This document shows, piece after piece, positions 13,101 to 26,682 of a DNA stretch of 64,000 nt; position 1 is the first letter of the stretch, and the number at the start of each line of letters is the position of its first letter. Location of the stretch: positions 868,001-932,000 of the forward strand of contig CM082588.2 of the NCBI GenBank assembly GCA_040954595.2, in the 5' to 3' direction. The notes under the pieces are model-generated. The model made no database searches. It was given only the letters and a program-made list of their open reading frames with translations, and had not been told where the DNA came from. The translations under genes were made by a program, and so were the position numbers. Source of the stretch: Balanoglossus misakiensis. Its lineage: Eukaryota > Hemichordata.

Positions 13101-16100
13101 AAGAACAACAGAGGGAGAGGGTAATCAAACTAAATCTTCTACTTGACATTTCTACTCAGTATCTACACACTTATAAAGTTGTCAAAAAACCTGATACATT
13201 TTACTTTTTGTTTTGATCATAACAGGAGAGACATGAAGCTAAAGAAAGAGCAGAAATGGAAAGAAAAGAAAGAATTAGGTTTGTATTGTTTTGCTGAAAA
13301 ATTTGCTTGTGACCAAAATGAAATCAGTAGCAAGATTAACCAGATGAAAATATATTCGAATTTGAAACACATGTGATTGGTTAATGTAGTTAACAAGGTG
13401 TAATTCTATTGGTCGAAATACAGGTTAGAACAAGAAAGGCGGAAACAAATGGAGATGGAAAAAATGTTGGCAAGGCAACGAGAAATCGAAGCAGAGAAAG
13501 AAGAACAGAGGAGAAAAATTATGGAACAAAGAGAAGTGAGTCAATTCAGACAGATTATTTTGATGGCATTTGATAAAGTTGTGGGGGTTTTGTATCTGCA
13601 GTGAAATTCTGGTGTAATATTTTTTGACCTGATGTGTTTGTTCTTTTAGGCAGCAAAGAGAGAGCTGGAGAGACAAAAACAAATTGAATGGGAAAGAAAC
13701 AAAAGACAGGAATTAACAAACATACGTATCAAAGAACAGGAGGTTGTATGCCATCTGAAAGCACGGAACAAGACATTGGATTATGAAATTGATGGATTGG
13801 TAAGTGAGGGGATTAGGCAAATGTGTGAAATACTGAATGGCTTCAAAGGTATGAGCCTTGTACAGTCAAACCAGTGTTAGTGGCCACCTCTACAAAATGT
13901 GAACTTGTCTATAGTGGCCACTTTACATGTGTATTAACTGATATTGTCTAGATAAAAGCCAGCAATATGTACAGATTCTCAAGATTGATTTGATATGATT
14001 TATTTTTACAGGAATCCAGGAAAGGTGAACTCAACAAGCAGCTGATTGATAGCAAATTAGGCATTACAGAAAAAACAACTAATTTAACACTTATGGCACA
14101 AACAAGAGGAATTCAAATGACAGAGATTGAAAGATTAGAGCAACAATTACAGGTGTGTACTCAAAATTCTGTAAGGACACAATTTTACACTTATCTGACA
14201 TATTATCTGGGTAACAAATTATCCAGCTAATAAGTATTGAAACATTACTGGGTAATTTTGAGGACACGTAATGAGAATTCGGGACTTTTCTTTGCAGGAG
14301 TTTAAACAGAAAGAGTTCACACTGGAACAAGAAAAAGACAAATGTTTGAGTCAGCTGAAGAGGCTTGGCGAAAATAATCCCACAGGTATGTTGTCACAGT
14401 GAGAGTGTTAAGAACAGTGATTTCAGTAATAGGAAAGCAACTTGGATAGGTGTTTAGCATTGACATTTCAAGTCTACACGAGAAACATTTTCACATGATA
14501 TTGTGTCGCTCACACTGTTTTCGTTCCATTTTTCTAGGAGATACTTTGAGGACTGTCATGTTCAGTTTTAATAATAAGCAAACCACGATGAAGAGGCTTG
14601 CAGCAGACATGGCTGATATTGAGAAAACTACTGCATTGAAGTTACAAGACATTGATCAGTGCCATACACAACTCAATGTAAGTTTTATCTGAATCTGATA
14701 ATTCACTGTCATACATCTTGGTTTTTTACTCAGTTGTGTGATAAAATTACTTATTGCTGTGGGCAAAACACTGGCATGTGATTTTGTTCAGCTGACTGAT
14801 ATTGTGATGTTGTTTTGTTGTGTTCTGTTTTCAGGATCTCAAATCCAAGATTCCACGAGAGGAGATGGAAGTTCAGAGACTTAAATCCCACATTCAACAA
14901 AAACAAAATGAAATAGTCGCAACTAAACGAGAAATTGAAGAAACGAATCGCCGGAAAAATTTTGAAATGGAACAGCAGAAAATAAAGTGAGAGTCTTGTT
15001 TTACTTGATTGTGAGGAAATTATTTCAGATATTACAGATTTCAAGTTGCTGTGTAGTTTACCAGTCAAAGCAAGATACGGCAAATAGAGGCAAGATTATA
15101 ACAGTGTTATGTTGGCAACTATTGATGATGTTATAAGCAAATAGTGATGTTGTCATTGACAAATAATGATTACATCATAGATAACTGTTGATGAGTAATG
15201 GCTATATGAATTTTTCTTTCAATTTAAAGATCTGAGGAAGAAAGACGGAAAAGAGAAGATGAAGAAAGGAAAAGAAGAGAACAGCAAATTGAGGCCATAA
15301 GACTTGCTCAACTGGAAGCCGACAGAAAGAAAATTGAAGATGAGAAAAGACGCCAAGAAGAAGAAAAACAACGATTAGAGGAAGAAAGAAGACGACATGA
15401 GGAAGAAATAAAGAGACAAGCGGAAATCAAGAGGAAATTAACAGAAAGTAGCAAAAAAGCACAAGCTGATCAAGGAGAGGAACTAAGAGCCAAACTTCAA
15501 CAACAATTACTAAAACAACAACAGTTTGATGTCCAGCAAGTAAAAGAAACTCCCAAAACTGACCAACCTCAGCCTCAGCAGGATATGGACTTCTTCGCAA
15601 GTATGTTGACATTGTATTTCTTTCAATAATTAATCTCTAAAAAGGGTGAAATGCTTTTGATAAAACAGCAATTGTACTCTGCATTAAAGTTGGACCTCTA
15701 AAGAGGGCAGTGTCAGCCCAGTGTCTGATGACACTATCTCTGTTTTGATATCCACTTCTTCCCTCTCGCGATTTCTTTCCAGACTTCGATGATGCATTTC
15801 AAGCCCAACCCACACAACCTCCACAGAGTAATTTAGCATCAGCAGTCCAGGAGGATCACCCCATAACAGGAATCAAAACACAACATTCACACGAAGCAGT
15901 CAGCGAAATCAAACCAGGCACAGCCAAAGTTGAAATATCCAGATACAGAGCATTGTATGCATTCGAAGCCCAAAATGAAGATGAGCTTTCACTGAATCCT
16001 GGAGACATTGTACAGGTAAGTGACCACTTTTACATGGAATGTACTTTTGAACCCTGACCACAACCACTTTCATACATGACCTCAGTCATCCTAACTGTAT

Positions 16101-18042
16101 TGTCTCTTTGTCTCTTGCAGGTTGCAAAGAATCAGAATTCAGAACCAGGATGGCTAGGTGGAGAAGTCAATGGAAGAACCGGATGGTTTCCGGAAAACTA
16201 TGTGGAAAAGCTGCCGTCGGAACCCAGCTCTCCAGTGCCAACGGAAGTTGCCAAGACTGAAACTATACCAGAAGAAAAGAATGCGTAAGTATGATTCAAC
16301 TTTTGTCAGCATTGGTCGTTGTCATGATATCATGGTACTGCAATTTAATCAGCTGTTCTCAGAGTGCAAAGACTTGATACAGTCTGCTGCTATCCAGAAT
16401 GTGAGTATTTGTATGTTAAATGTACAGTCAAAGGCCGAAGGACAAGTCCTGCATTATGTTCATGCATCTTTCATTGATATCTGCAGTTGGGACCAGCTGT
16501 CGTCATCTGTTACTACTGACAGTGGTTTTGAAACGACAACACAAGTGACACAAGATACAACTACAACAACAACAGAATCAGCTGCTGCATCAACAACAAC
16601 AACAACAACAACAACAGAGCCATTAGGATGGAGTGCGTTTACGCAAGTCACGCCACACACTAATGCATTCTCATCATCGCCAACTCCAGAACAGGTAAAT
16701 TAGGATGTAGTCGTCTTCGAATAAAGTCTTTGTTGTCATGTCTCCTGTGGTTTTAGACAATGGCAGATGCCATGCTGCGGCTAAATTTGCGTAGGTGACC
16801 GTGTACCAAACCTTTCCTCCCCAGGGTCAGTCTGTTCCTGATGGTGTGCAGGCCCAGGCTATTTATCCATGGCGAGCCAAGAAAGACAATCATTTGACCT
16901 TCAACAAAAATGACATCATCAATATCAGAGAACAACAGGACATGTGGTGGCGAGGTGAACTCAGCGGCCAGGAAGGATGGTTTCCAAAATCTTACGTCAA
17001 ATTGATATCAGCTCCTAGGAAAGATGGGTACGTTCTCAAAGTTATAGAAATGTGGATGATGGTGCTGTATTTGTAGACTGGGGTTATTTTGAATGTGGGC
17101 ATGTAAGGATACAACTGGATGAGAATGAACTGTCCCTGGGTGTTGTACTTCAAACTTTGACTCATGCAAATGAAAATACCACTGTTGAGTTCAGTTACTG
17201 TGTGAAAGTTTCAAAAAAGTGAGGCATAACTTTGGTTCATTTGTGTTTTATTTCAGAGCTGGGACACCTGTCAGTCTACAGGAAAAAGAAGCAACCCCAG
17301 CCGCAGCAGCCAATGTGCCAATCTCAACAACTCCAACGCCCGATGTGGCAACTAATAATGCATCACCGGCATTACCAAGGAAAATGAACCAGCCCGAGGG
17401 TGAAGGTAATGCTGTCTTATTCTGTTATCTCAATAGAGTTACACTAATCAAGTCTGGCCCGTGTAATTCAGATTAAAACTTGGCCAGTACTTTCCCAAAT
17501 TGCCTCAAGAAGTATCGAAACACTTTTCAAGAACAGACGGACAGAGAGACAAGTATCATTTTGAGCACTGCAAAGCTTATTCTGTTTAAATTTGTTTTTC
17601 ATCCCGGTAGCATGCATCGGTATGTACGCATACTCTTCAACGGAACCTGGTGACTTAGTTTTCAGTGTTGATGAGATTATCATTGTTACAAAGAAAGATG
17701 GCGATTGGTGGACAGGTCACATCGGAGATAGGTCCGGAATGTTTCCTCAAAATTATGTCAGGAAGTTGACAGCAGATGAAGAAGAAAATTATAAACAAAA
17801 ACAGCAGCAGTCATCACAACAACCACAGCAGCAGCAAGATTCCAAACCACAATTGCCGGAACTTCACATAACAGAATCCACGGCAACTAAAGGAAGCGCG
17901 CCCAGCGCTCCAAGTTCTCTAGAAAGAGCCAAAAAACCAGGTAGAACATTAGATTTATTTTATAAATAGATGTATAACATAGATATTGACTGGCGTTGCT
18001 TAAACTTTCAAATGATGATGATGGTGATGGTGGTGGTGGTGG

Positions 18043-18095
<53 letters not shown>

Positions 18096-21000
18096 CGCAA
18101 TAATGTATCTTATGAACTGACTGGATTGTTCTTGTCCTGGACAGAAATTGCCCAAGTAATTGTAGCATACACAGCAACTGGGGAAGAACAGTTGTCACTA
18201 CAACCGGGACAACTTATACAAGTGAAGAAGAAAAATGCCAGTGGATGGTGGGAAGGCGAATTGCAGGTCAGCACTTAAAAAATGCAGTTAAGAAAAACAT
18301 GTCAAATCGCAGCTAGATCTTGATAATTTGGGTTAAAAATCATTCATTGTTTCACTCTAGGCAAGAGGCAAGAAACGTCAGATTGGATGGTTTCCTGCCA
18401 ACTTTGTGAAATTACTTGGTAGTGCAACCACTCCAAGTTCTACACCAACACCAGAACAGCAGAAATCAAGTTCTCCATTTACTGTACCGGTAAGTTTTCT
18501 TATGTTTTGAACAATTATTATCATTCTAATTTGTTTTCAGACAGAGCATACTGACATTCTTCAGTCCGTCGTCTTCATTTCATGTAGTCATCGAAAATCT
18601 ATGCCAAAAGGACAAATAAAATAATCCATACACTATTTTTTTTTCTTTTCTATAGGCTGAAGTCAATGGAGGAGCCCCTCCAGTCAATGCATGTAAGTGG
18701 TTGATGCTTTACTACCCTTTCACCACCATGGTTTGGTCCAAATCTATTGTTTTCTATGGTGGAGTTGGACCTCTGCAGAGCCAAATGGGGTTGAAAGGGT
18801 TACAGTGAGCAAGGAATGAAAAGATCGCTGTACTACCTCATGTTCTGTACAAAATGAATCTTGAAATAGGATTTGAATGTGGAGTGCCCATGTGTAGAAC
18901 TGATGCTCTTATTGTATTAGTGGCAATATTTGAAAAGATTTGGTTATACTTTTGTTACAGTGTGTCAAGTGATCGCCATGTATCCATACACAGCACAAAA
19001 TGACGATGAAATCACCTTCAGTAAAGGCAGTGTGATCAACGTTGTCAGCAAAGAGGACAAAGATTGGTGGAAGGGAGAACTGAACGGTACAACAGGGCTG
19101 TTTCCACAAAACTACGTCAAGCAACTAACGGATGCAGAAGCAACTGCAAGCAACAAATGTAAGTAGAATTCCTTACTTCAAAGTATCTCAGTTAGTTGTG
19201 GAGTGTTTTGATTCATTGGGAGGAAGGTTGGGCAATGTTATAGATGGTTAATAGCCATGTAATTGAAAGTGAGGGTTCTAGCAGAGACCCTGAATTGAAT
19301 GTGTCCCAGAAGCTCATCTGTCCCGTCTAGTATTATTATCAAGTGGTGTGTAGTCAACATGGTGAGTTAACCATGTGCCCCAGGTTTAGCGAAGATGAGA
19401 GCCAATCCCCAGAAAGAACATCTGGCTATATTGCTTGTTCGTAAATGTTAACCCTCCCCCCCCAAAAAAAAAGGGAACGCATCTGCTAATCCATCTCAAC
19501 TCAATCATTTCACTCGTCAAGTCAGAGCTACATACCTTGTGTTGTACATGTATTGGGATACAAAGGCAGTACACAAAGACCAGAATTTTGTGTCGTTAAA
19601 TCTGTGCTTGTAGACTAAGGGAAATTGATAATATGAGCGTTATTATTATTGTTTGTGTTTCTTTGTATGGTAAGTTTTTCATATCATAATTTTCATAATA
19701 ATGTCATTCTCATTGTATGTGCTCTCATCCATTTATAAACTAAAGGAACAACCTCTGATAAAAATAACAATTCTAACTGTATCTAATCATGTCTGCATGT
19801 TTCGTCTGTGTTTCTTTGTGTGACTTGATAAAAAAAATAATATGAATCATAATTTTCCCTAGTAATAAATGAATGCATCTTGTAACCATTTAATCTTGAC
19901 TGGTATAAGTCCTCTTTGTAACCTTTCTACTGTCCAGTATTCTTGACCATTTGAGGTCCCTATAATAACACCACTGCTAAACAGAATTCCGTTATGATGT
20001 TATTCAAATTTATCTACGAAGTGAAATTTTACAAGAATGATAATTTTGACTTGTTTCTAGCTGCTCTTCAGCAATTACAAAAACTGTCATTACTCATACA
20101 AAAACAAAAGTAAAATTAAAATTGAAAATCACATTCATTCATTTGTGATCTTCTCAATTCATTGTCTTATGTTTCACTCAGCCGCTGACATTGTCTCCCA
20201 TCTGCTATGCTATTTCAGGATTTCCTAACTCATCCAAGCCATCAAAGTGGAGTCCCACTACCAAAATATCGGCAGTTGTCTGTCACTAAATCCAACCAAA
20301 CCCTACTCTTTGAGTAGCAAACTAACAGTGGATGATCAAGTGATGAAAACAAACAAACAAATAAACAAACAAGCAATCAGCACCAACCATCGCCGGAAGC
20401 AGAGTGAAAATTCACCTTTGAGTCAAATCACTATTTATTCCAGAAGAAATTTCTCGAGAGCATGATTCTGATTTGCAATAGCCAATGTAAGAGTTGCTGT
20501 GTTATTTTGGTAGTGGGTCCATTTTCTGTTTCGCAGTGCCTCTATATCATTTTAAACTACCTGTATTGCATCATTCTTTATGTGTGTATTTGGCCTAAGC
20601 GTTCATGTTTCTCCGCTAGTCTCTGCACCTTGAGGTCATAGGTCAAAGTTCACTCTGTCGACCCACTACCATGTACCACATGTATCTCAGTTTTCCCTTG
20701 ATTTTTTATGTAATTTCTATTAATGTTCAATGTGTAAGATGTGTTATTTTGATTGTCAGAAATGTGATTTTAGAAGGAATAGACCCTGGGTTGATACAAC
20801 CAAGAAAAAGTCTTCTATATCAAAAAATAACCAAAAAGTTATACTGAAAAGTACCCTGAAAAGAAGGCATGTGTTTGTTCTAGTTACTAGACACCATTCA
20901 TGACTGAAATGGGCTTCCTGATGGGTTTGATAGAGTACTGATTTTTGCCTTGCTGATAAATCTAGGAACAGTCTGATGCCTTGCTAATAATAGTGCCATG

Positions 21001-24000
21001 GAATTTTTTTGCATCTGGTTGGGAAATGAAATCATTGCCAGTAATATACTTTTGGGGGGTGTTGAAAATTGTACCATGATAAAGTTTGTAACAATTTTGA
21101 TGTGTTCTAGAAAAGTATAGTCCTTAGATATTATGGCCAGTGCATCATATTCAGTTTAATTTGTGTTGAATTTTAATGTTTGTCTTTTGGAGGCAAGATA
21201 TTAAGTCAACTGGTAATGAGAGTGAAATTTTAACATTGTTTGTAAAGAAAAATGCAATACAAAATTCTTTAACGATGTCCTATTTATTGTCAATGTAAAT
21301 GAGTATGTTCAAGACAGTTTACTGTGTTAGTGTCCAGTGATTGTGATGTAAAAATGTTCAGTTCAAATCAAATCAAATCAGATCACACAGGTATGATCGT
21401 ACATAGCATAATTGTTGTTTTTCTGCACAGTTGATTGGTCCATCGGTCTTACCTAAATAAACCAAAACATGTAGAAGTACATGTATTATGATTTGTTTTG
21501 TGACATGATCTGATCCAATAAGGCCAACTTCAAAATATGCATTAATAGTTTGATCAGACGCTACAAAAACAAACTATGTCTTAACCAATCATTTTGGTAA
21601 AAGTTGGCGAAACTACGCACAGTTTGTGTCTTGCAGCTGTTCAGTTGCACCTCACCTTGTTTGGTAACCAGATACAGTACGGCTGATATTCTTTTCTAGT
21701 TAGCCAGTCCATGTGTAGCCATTTTGTAAGACATAGCTCAATTGATTTCTTTCAAAAGCAAACCCTATGCCTTAATAAGCCCCAGTATTAGCTGATTATA
21801 TGGCTGGCTAGAGCTATATTTTATGATAAAAAGTGTGAATGCTGGGCTCAGTTGTTTCTGTAAGCACATTCAATGAAAACTGCCATATGATAATTTGGAA
21901 TCCATAGTCCAGATGGTGCTGCTTTGTTTCTGCAAATTCATCGTAGCCATAGTGTAGAAGAATTATGAAGAGAGAAATATAGATAGACGTGTCCTGATTT
22001 CTGGAGGTAGAATTTGTATGTACAATTGAGAGTTTAATATTGAATCAGTAAAATATTTTTATTAGCCAGTAACATAGGGTAGAAGGATTGACCCTGAAAA
22101 ATATTGTGTTTTGGTATTTATTTATCAGATTTTCTGTTTTGATCTTTAAAAAACTTATGAGTTCATCACGAAACAGACTAAATGAACTTCGTAACTTCAA
22201 ATGAACTGTTTATCATCGAACTCACATCAAAGAGGCTGATTTGGTGTTTTTCCCGATCCTCGTTAGTCGATATTGAGAGCATTTGAATCGAGATGACGAT
22301 GATTGTACAAACATGTGAGAAATAACTGATGTATGCAATGATGAACAAGAGACAATTTAGTCGTTGCCATGTGACGTGTCAGTGATGTAGATTTGTTCAT
22401 TAGACGAATGTAACTCAATAGTAGGGGTAAATTTCATTTTTTTTATATTTTAAATATAATACATTTATTGTGTTGTGTTTTGTTGCGAACATGTATCCAT
22501 CTTTGTAAAATCTGTGTAACTCCTATCCTTATTGGGTGTCTTCTGCTGTTAGAATAGAATAAAATGTATACCAAGATTTGCAGTAATGTACACAGCAAAT
22601 GAAAATACATAATTTTGTGTATTACATGGTAAAGTGGTCAAGACAGAAAGATGATATTCTGCCACTTAGATGTTGCAATTCACTTCTTGCTTGGCTGCAG
22701 TTGATACATCATTCAGTCCCTGACATGCAGGTGTTGACAAGGTCTCGCGTCTGGTTTTGCTTGTCTAAGTTTAAACAAGATTTCCATGATCTAGAAAATG
22801 CAGTCAACACCATGTCACGTACATGTACACCCCTTGTCTGTGGCCATAATCTGTCATCTGCAAATATATCAACTTCAAGCGCTATATAGTCTGTCATCTA
22901 CACCCCTTGTCTATAGCACGGTCACCTGTGTGGACCATCCATGTGTATGGCCATAATCTGTCTCGTAGTAATATAAATTCCATGTAATCCTGTAATATAT
23001 AAATAAATCATACCAGGTGAATCCTGAAATTTGAGTAACATCGTCTTTGAAATCCTTATTTGCAAAATGGGTAGGTGATTTTGTCTAGGTATCTTTTTCT
23101 TGCTCAGTAATATCCATCTCAAGCTTGCTTTGTAGCATTCTACAATTGCATGTTTCTTTCTAATTCGCAAGTGATAGCCCCCAGTACACTGTGTATTAAT
23201 TTACAGGGTACAAAGATCAGACAGTTTATGAGAATTTGAAACCAATTGAGAGAAAACGACAGCAACATATCCATGAAATGATTGACACAGAGCAAAGTTA
23301 TGTGGAAAATATGATCCTTGTTGTCGAGGTAAGTTGATATTGGATCTTTTGAAGCCAACCAATGATTTGATATCTAAAGGTGCTGGAGGATTTTAGTTGT
23401 CAACCGTACATGTATGTGGGTTAAATATGGATTTTTACTTCATGATGTTTCTTTGATTTGTCACAACAGGCTTTTTACAAACCAATGTCTGAAAGTTCAA
23501 TTGTATCCAAAGAAGAACTCTCCACCTTCTTTGTCAACTGGAAGGAAATCATTATGTGCAATATGAAATTATCCAAGTAAGTTTGCATCACTTTTCATGA
23601 ATGTATTGAGAGTCACTACCCCACACTCCATGTGACTATACTTTGACCAATCATGGAACAACAAATCAACAAAGTTTATTACAGATTGTGATCTTACTTT
23701 CTCTAGGGCTCTGAAAGTTCGTAAGAAAATGAGTGGAGAGAGCCAGGTCATACGTAACATTGGAGACATTCTTTGTGAACAGGTAAAGCAGTTGTTTTAT
23801 CACATTGTGTTTTTGGATGTTACAAGTTGATGCTATAAGTTTTTGTATTATTTACCCACACATATCTTCCACTCATTCCAAATGTTAGCTGCACTAAACA
23901 ATTCTCCTCTATTCTGTTTCAGCTGCCACACATGACTCCATACATCAGATTTTGCAGTTGTCAGCTGAGAGCATCAACTTTGTTGCAGAAGAAAACTGAC

Positions 24001-26682
24001 AATGGAAACGAATTTAAAAATCTCATGAAGGTAGGCAATTAATGCTCAGTGGTAGAACATAACAGTTTCCGATAATCATTGCGAGTGATACATGTACCAG
24101 CACAGTAAACTGATACTAGGTATTGGTATTTACATCTGAGAAACAGATAGGCGTTTGGTAGTTGTCGCTGATGTTGATGTCTGTCTTTTTACTTGTCCTC
24201 AGAAACTGTCATCAAATCCCAAAACCAAAGGGATGCCCTTAAGCAGTTTTCTCATCAAACCAATGCAAAGGATAACAAAATACCCACTACTTATCAGTAA
24301 GGTAAGTCCCTGTTATGAGAACCACCATTCATGAATTCTGATTTTCACGTTACACCTGCGTTCAGTCTCTCAAGTCACACCTGGGTTCATTCATTCAACA
24401 CCTGGGTTCAGTAAAGTCTGAGCATCATTTTGTCCTGTTTAGATTTTAGAGAATACACCAGTGTATCACCCAGACCATGATAACGTCAGCAGTGCATTGG
24501 AGAAAGCAGAAGAGTTGTGTACTCAAGTGAATGAAGGTGTTCGAGAAAAAGAGAATTCTGACCGACTGGAATGGTTGCAATCACACGTACAATGTGATGG
24601 CTTAGCAGAGGTAGGTCAAATGTTAACTTACGTATCGCTGCTATGTTTCCTCACATTAACCAGTTCCACAGGAATTGAAGACGAATTTAGATTTCCTGGA
24701 CCATAGCCTCATCCGGAACTTTCAACAATTCCCATGAGTCACAAACATGGTTATTTTAATGCCACTAATTAACATGACCTTCAAGTTTTGCATCACGTAA
24801 CACCATCTGATTTTATAACCTCTTTTTTTCTATTCTTAAACATCTAATGGCTGATTTTCTTGTGCAATATCATTTCTGCTTATGAAATTGGTTGGCATGC
24901 AGACTCTACTCATGTCACTGCCTAGACAATATTTCTTTCTTCCAAAGACTAAATACATAATGTACAAATAGATAGTCCAGTTTTCAGTACAAGCTGCCTT
25001 ATCTTTGTAAAATATACAAATTACTTGTTTTGACATATTTGTAAAGTGACTGTATTACTTTCAATTTCAGGAGTTGATATTTAATTCACTGACCAATTGT
25101 CTTGGGCAGAGGAAATATCTGTATTCTGGAGCTCTTGTAAAGGTAAACATTATTTTGAAATTTGTGTAGTTGTATACATGTACATGCAAAGTAACCAAAT
25201 TTTTAATATGTCTTTTTTGTACATGGCAAATTCAAATTTACTTCTCTCTTTCAACAGGCAAAGAGCAATAAAGAGTTGTTTGGATTTTTGTTCAATGACT
25301 TCTTACTTCTGACCACTCCAACAAAGCAGGGCATTAATCTGTTTGATATTGATGCCAAACCAGGAATATTATTTAAAATGTACAGAAATGTAAGTATAAT
25401 AGTCTGTAGTTGTAAAAGTTATGAAAAATTTGGCACTGATGAGGAAAAACAAAAGAATTACCATTGCATGAATTCAAACTTGTATTCTTATTGTTATATT
25501 GACTTACTTTAAATGTGTACATTTGATATTTTTCAGCCATTATTTTTAAACGAAATATCAGTCAAAATACCCAATGACAAGAACGAAGAGATTGCATTCA
25601 ACTTGTCTCATATTGATAAAGTGTACACACTGAAGACCGAGTCTATTGGTGAAAGGTTAGTACCAGACATTTTGAATGTTGTATTATGGGTATAATTTTG
25701 AGAAATTATCAGATTTTTGTGGTTTTATAGCAAATAACACCTGAATTAAAATTCAGTCATTATTCTAATGTTATGCTTCAGGACAAAATGGCTGAATAAA
25801 ATTGAAGAAGCAACAAAAGTATTTGTAGAAACAGAAAAACGGAAAAGAGAAAAGGCCCACCAAGGTAAGGAATTTGATTCCAATTTCAAAGTTTTGTCAA
25901 ATATTACATGTATGCTGAAGGATATATCATTTTTCTGAAATCTGTTACCTCATGTTGATTTGCAGCTCGAGCCCAGAGAAACAAAGGTGTTGGTAGATTG
26001 CTTGTGGTCATAATAGAAGGAGCAGATCTCAAGCCAGTTGATAAAAATGGTTAGTTTCAAAAGAGATTTCATACTTCCTTGATTTCAAAAGTAGTCAAGC
26101 ATTAAACCATGTATTTCCCTTTTCATTTTAATACTGAGTGTATAAAATGTCTGGACTGTACAACGCATTTGTGGTTTTGTTTGACAAGGTCTTGCAGATC
26201 CTTACTGTGAAGTCAGCATGGGTGTACAAGAACACAAGACAAAGATTGTTCCGAATACTCTGAATCCAAAGTGGAATTCTTCTATGCAATTTACAGTGAG
26301 AGACATAGACCAAGATGTTCTTTGTGTCACAGTATTTGACAGGGATCTCTTCTCGCCCAATGGTAAGACTTCAACCAGAATTACTGAGACTGTGTTACCA
26401 GTTGGTACAGCAGAGTCTCAAGATGATTACAATGAAAACTATTTTGGCAGAAACGAAGTGAAAGTTTCAGCTATCGATATATTCTGATCTCTGTTTCAAC
26501 TGATTTTTTATTCATTTCCAGATTTCTTGGGGAGAACAGAAATCCGGGTTTCCGACATCAAGAGGGAACTTCAAGAGCAGAAAGTGCGAGGACCTCTGAT
26601 GAAGAAAGTCTTACTTTATGAGACTGTGACTGGTGAAGTAAGCATGAAACTAGATCTTCAGTTGTTTGATGCTACATCATGA
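10162..26682 (+). CDS. ITSN1: Intersectin, long form: EH-EH-coiled coil-5xSH3-DH-PH-C2
   Basis: Endocytic scaffold and Cdc42 exchange factor acting at clathrin-coated pits. About 42 coding exons join to about 5.78 kb (about 1920 residues; human long form 1721). Key exon ends: 10162-10189, 10308-10388, 10487-10550, 10705-10874 (EH1, loop DMNSDGRMD); 12206-12364 and 12485-12870 (EH2, loop DIDKDGKLT); 13023-15600 in nine exons (coiled coil, residues ~400-830); 15783-16284 SH3A; 16825-17027 SH3B; 17611-17940 SH3C; 18145-18489 SH3D; 18961-19158 SH3E; 23207-24610 DH; 25071-25655 PH; 25966-26049, 26189-26362 and 26522-26682 C2. SH3 hallmarks ALYAF, GWFP and WWKGE are intact. The DH core [16 protein letters not shown] matches intersectin closely. 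The start was chosen because MAQFP is the family N-terminus. Linkers are long: Met/Gly-rich after EH2 and Thr-rich between SH3A and SH3B. Confidence 0.96.
11360..11380 (+). other. ITSN1: Possible 21-nt ITSN1 microexon
   Basis: A pyrimidine-rich acceptor (ttgttctag) ends at 11359 and a donor (gtaaca) begins at 11381. Between them lie 21 nt in phase 1-1 encoding GLVFMGF-type residues in the EH1-EH2 linker. It can be included or skipped without changing the frame. Known intersectin proteins do not help decide, because this linker is not conserved. Confidence 0.35.
11871..11963 (-). mobile_element. piggyBac-like MITE, full 93-bp copy (reverse)
   Basis: In an ITSN1 intron, a 93-bp segment begins ttaacccc and ends gtgaaagggttaa. 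The body is the reverse complement of the copy at 32022-32114. TTAA at both outer edges fits the piggyBac target duplication. Confidence 0.75.
18012..18094 (+). repeat. (GAT/GGT)n microsatellite
   Basis: About 27 trinucleotide units, mostly GAT with an interrupted GGT block. It lies in the ITSN1 intron just upstream of the SH3D exon; the acceptor is about 50 bp further on at 18144. Likely to vary in length between individuals. Confidence 0.9.
18711..18802 (+). mobile_element. piggyBac-like MITE copy in an ITSN1 intron
   Basis: Starts at the decayed end taccctttcaccaccatgg and ends gttgaaagggtta; internal tttctatggt and gttggacctc segments match the family. The outer TTAA sites have each lost one or two positions. 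Confidence 0.65.
20219..22580 (+). other. ITSN1: Candidate ITSN1 short-isoform terminal exon with T|GA stop
   Basis: The exon ending the fifth SH3 domain stops in phase 1 with a T at 19158. An acceptor (gctatttcag) ends at 20218 and the next bases are GA, so splicing there gives TGA exactly at the junction. AATAAA signals follow at 21456-21461 and 22558-22563, and the next long-form acceptor is only at 23206. Vertebrate ITSN1 also makes a short form that ends after SH3E without DH-PH-C2. Use of this exon is inferred. Confidence 0.5.

Noticed and set aside
15684-15712. Additional 93-bp MITE copy
   Set aside because: Only the internal agttggacctctaaagaggg part is present, with no termini; treated as a fragment.
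18000-18198. Poly-Met / poly-Ser open frames
   Set aside because: Translations of the GAT/ATG microsatellite in an intron, not coding.
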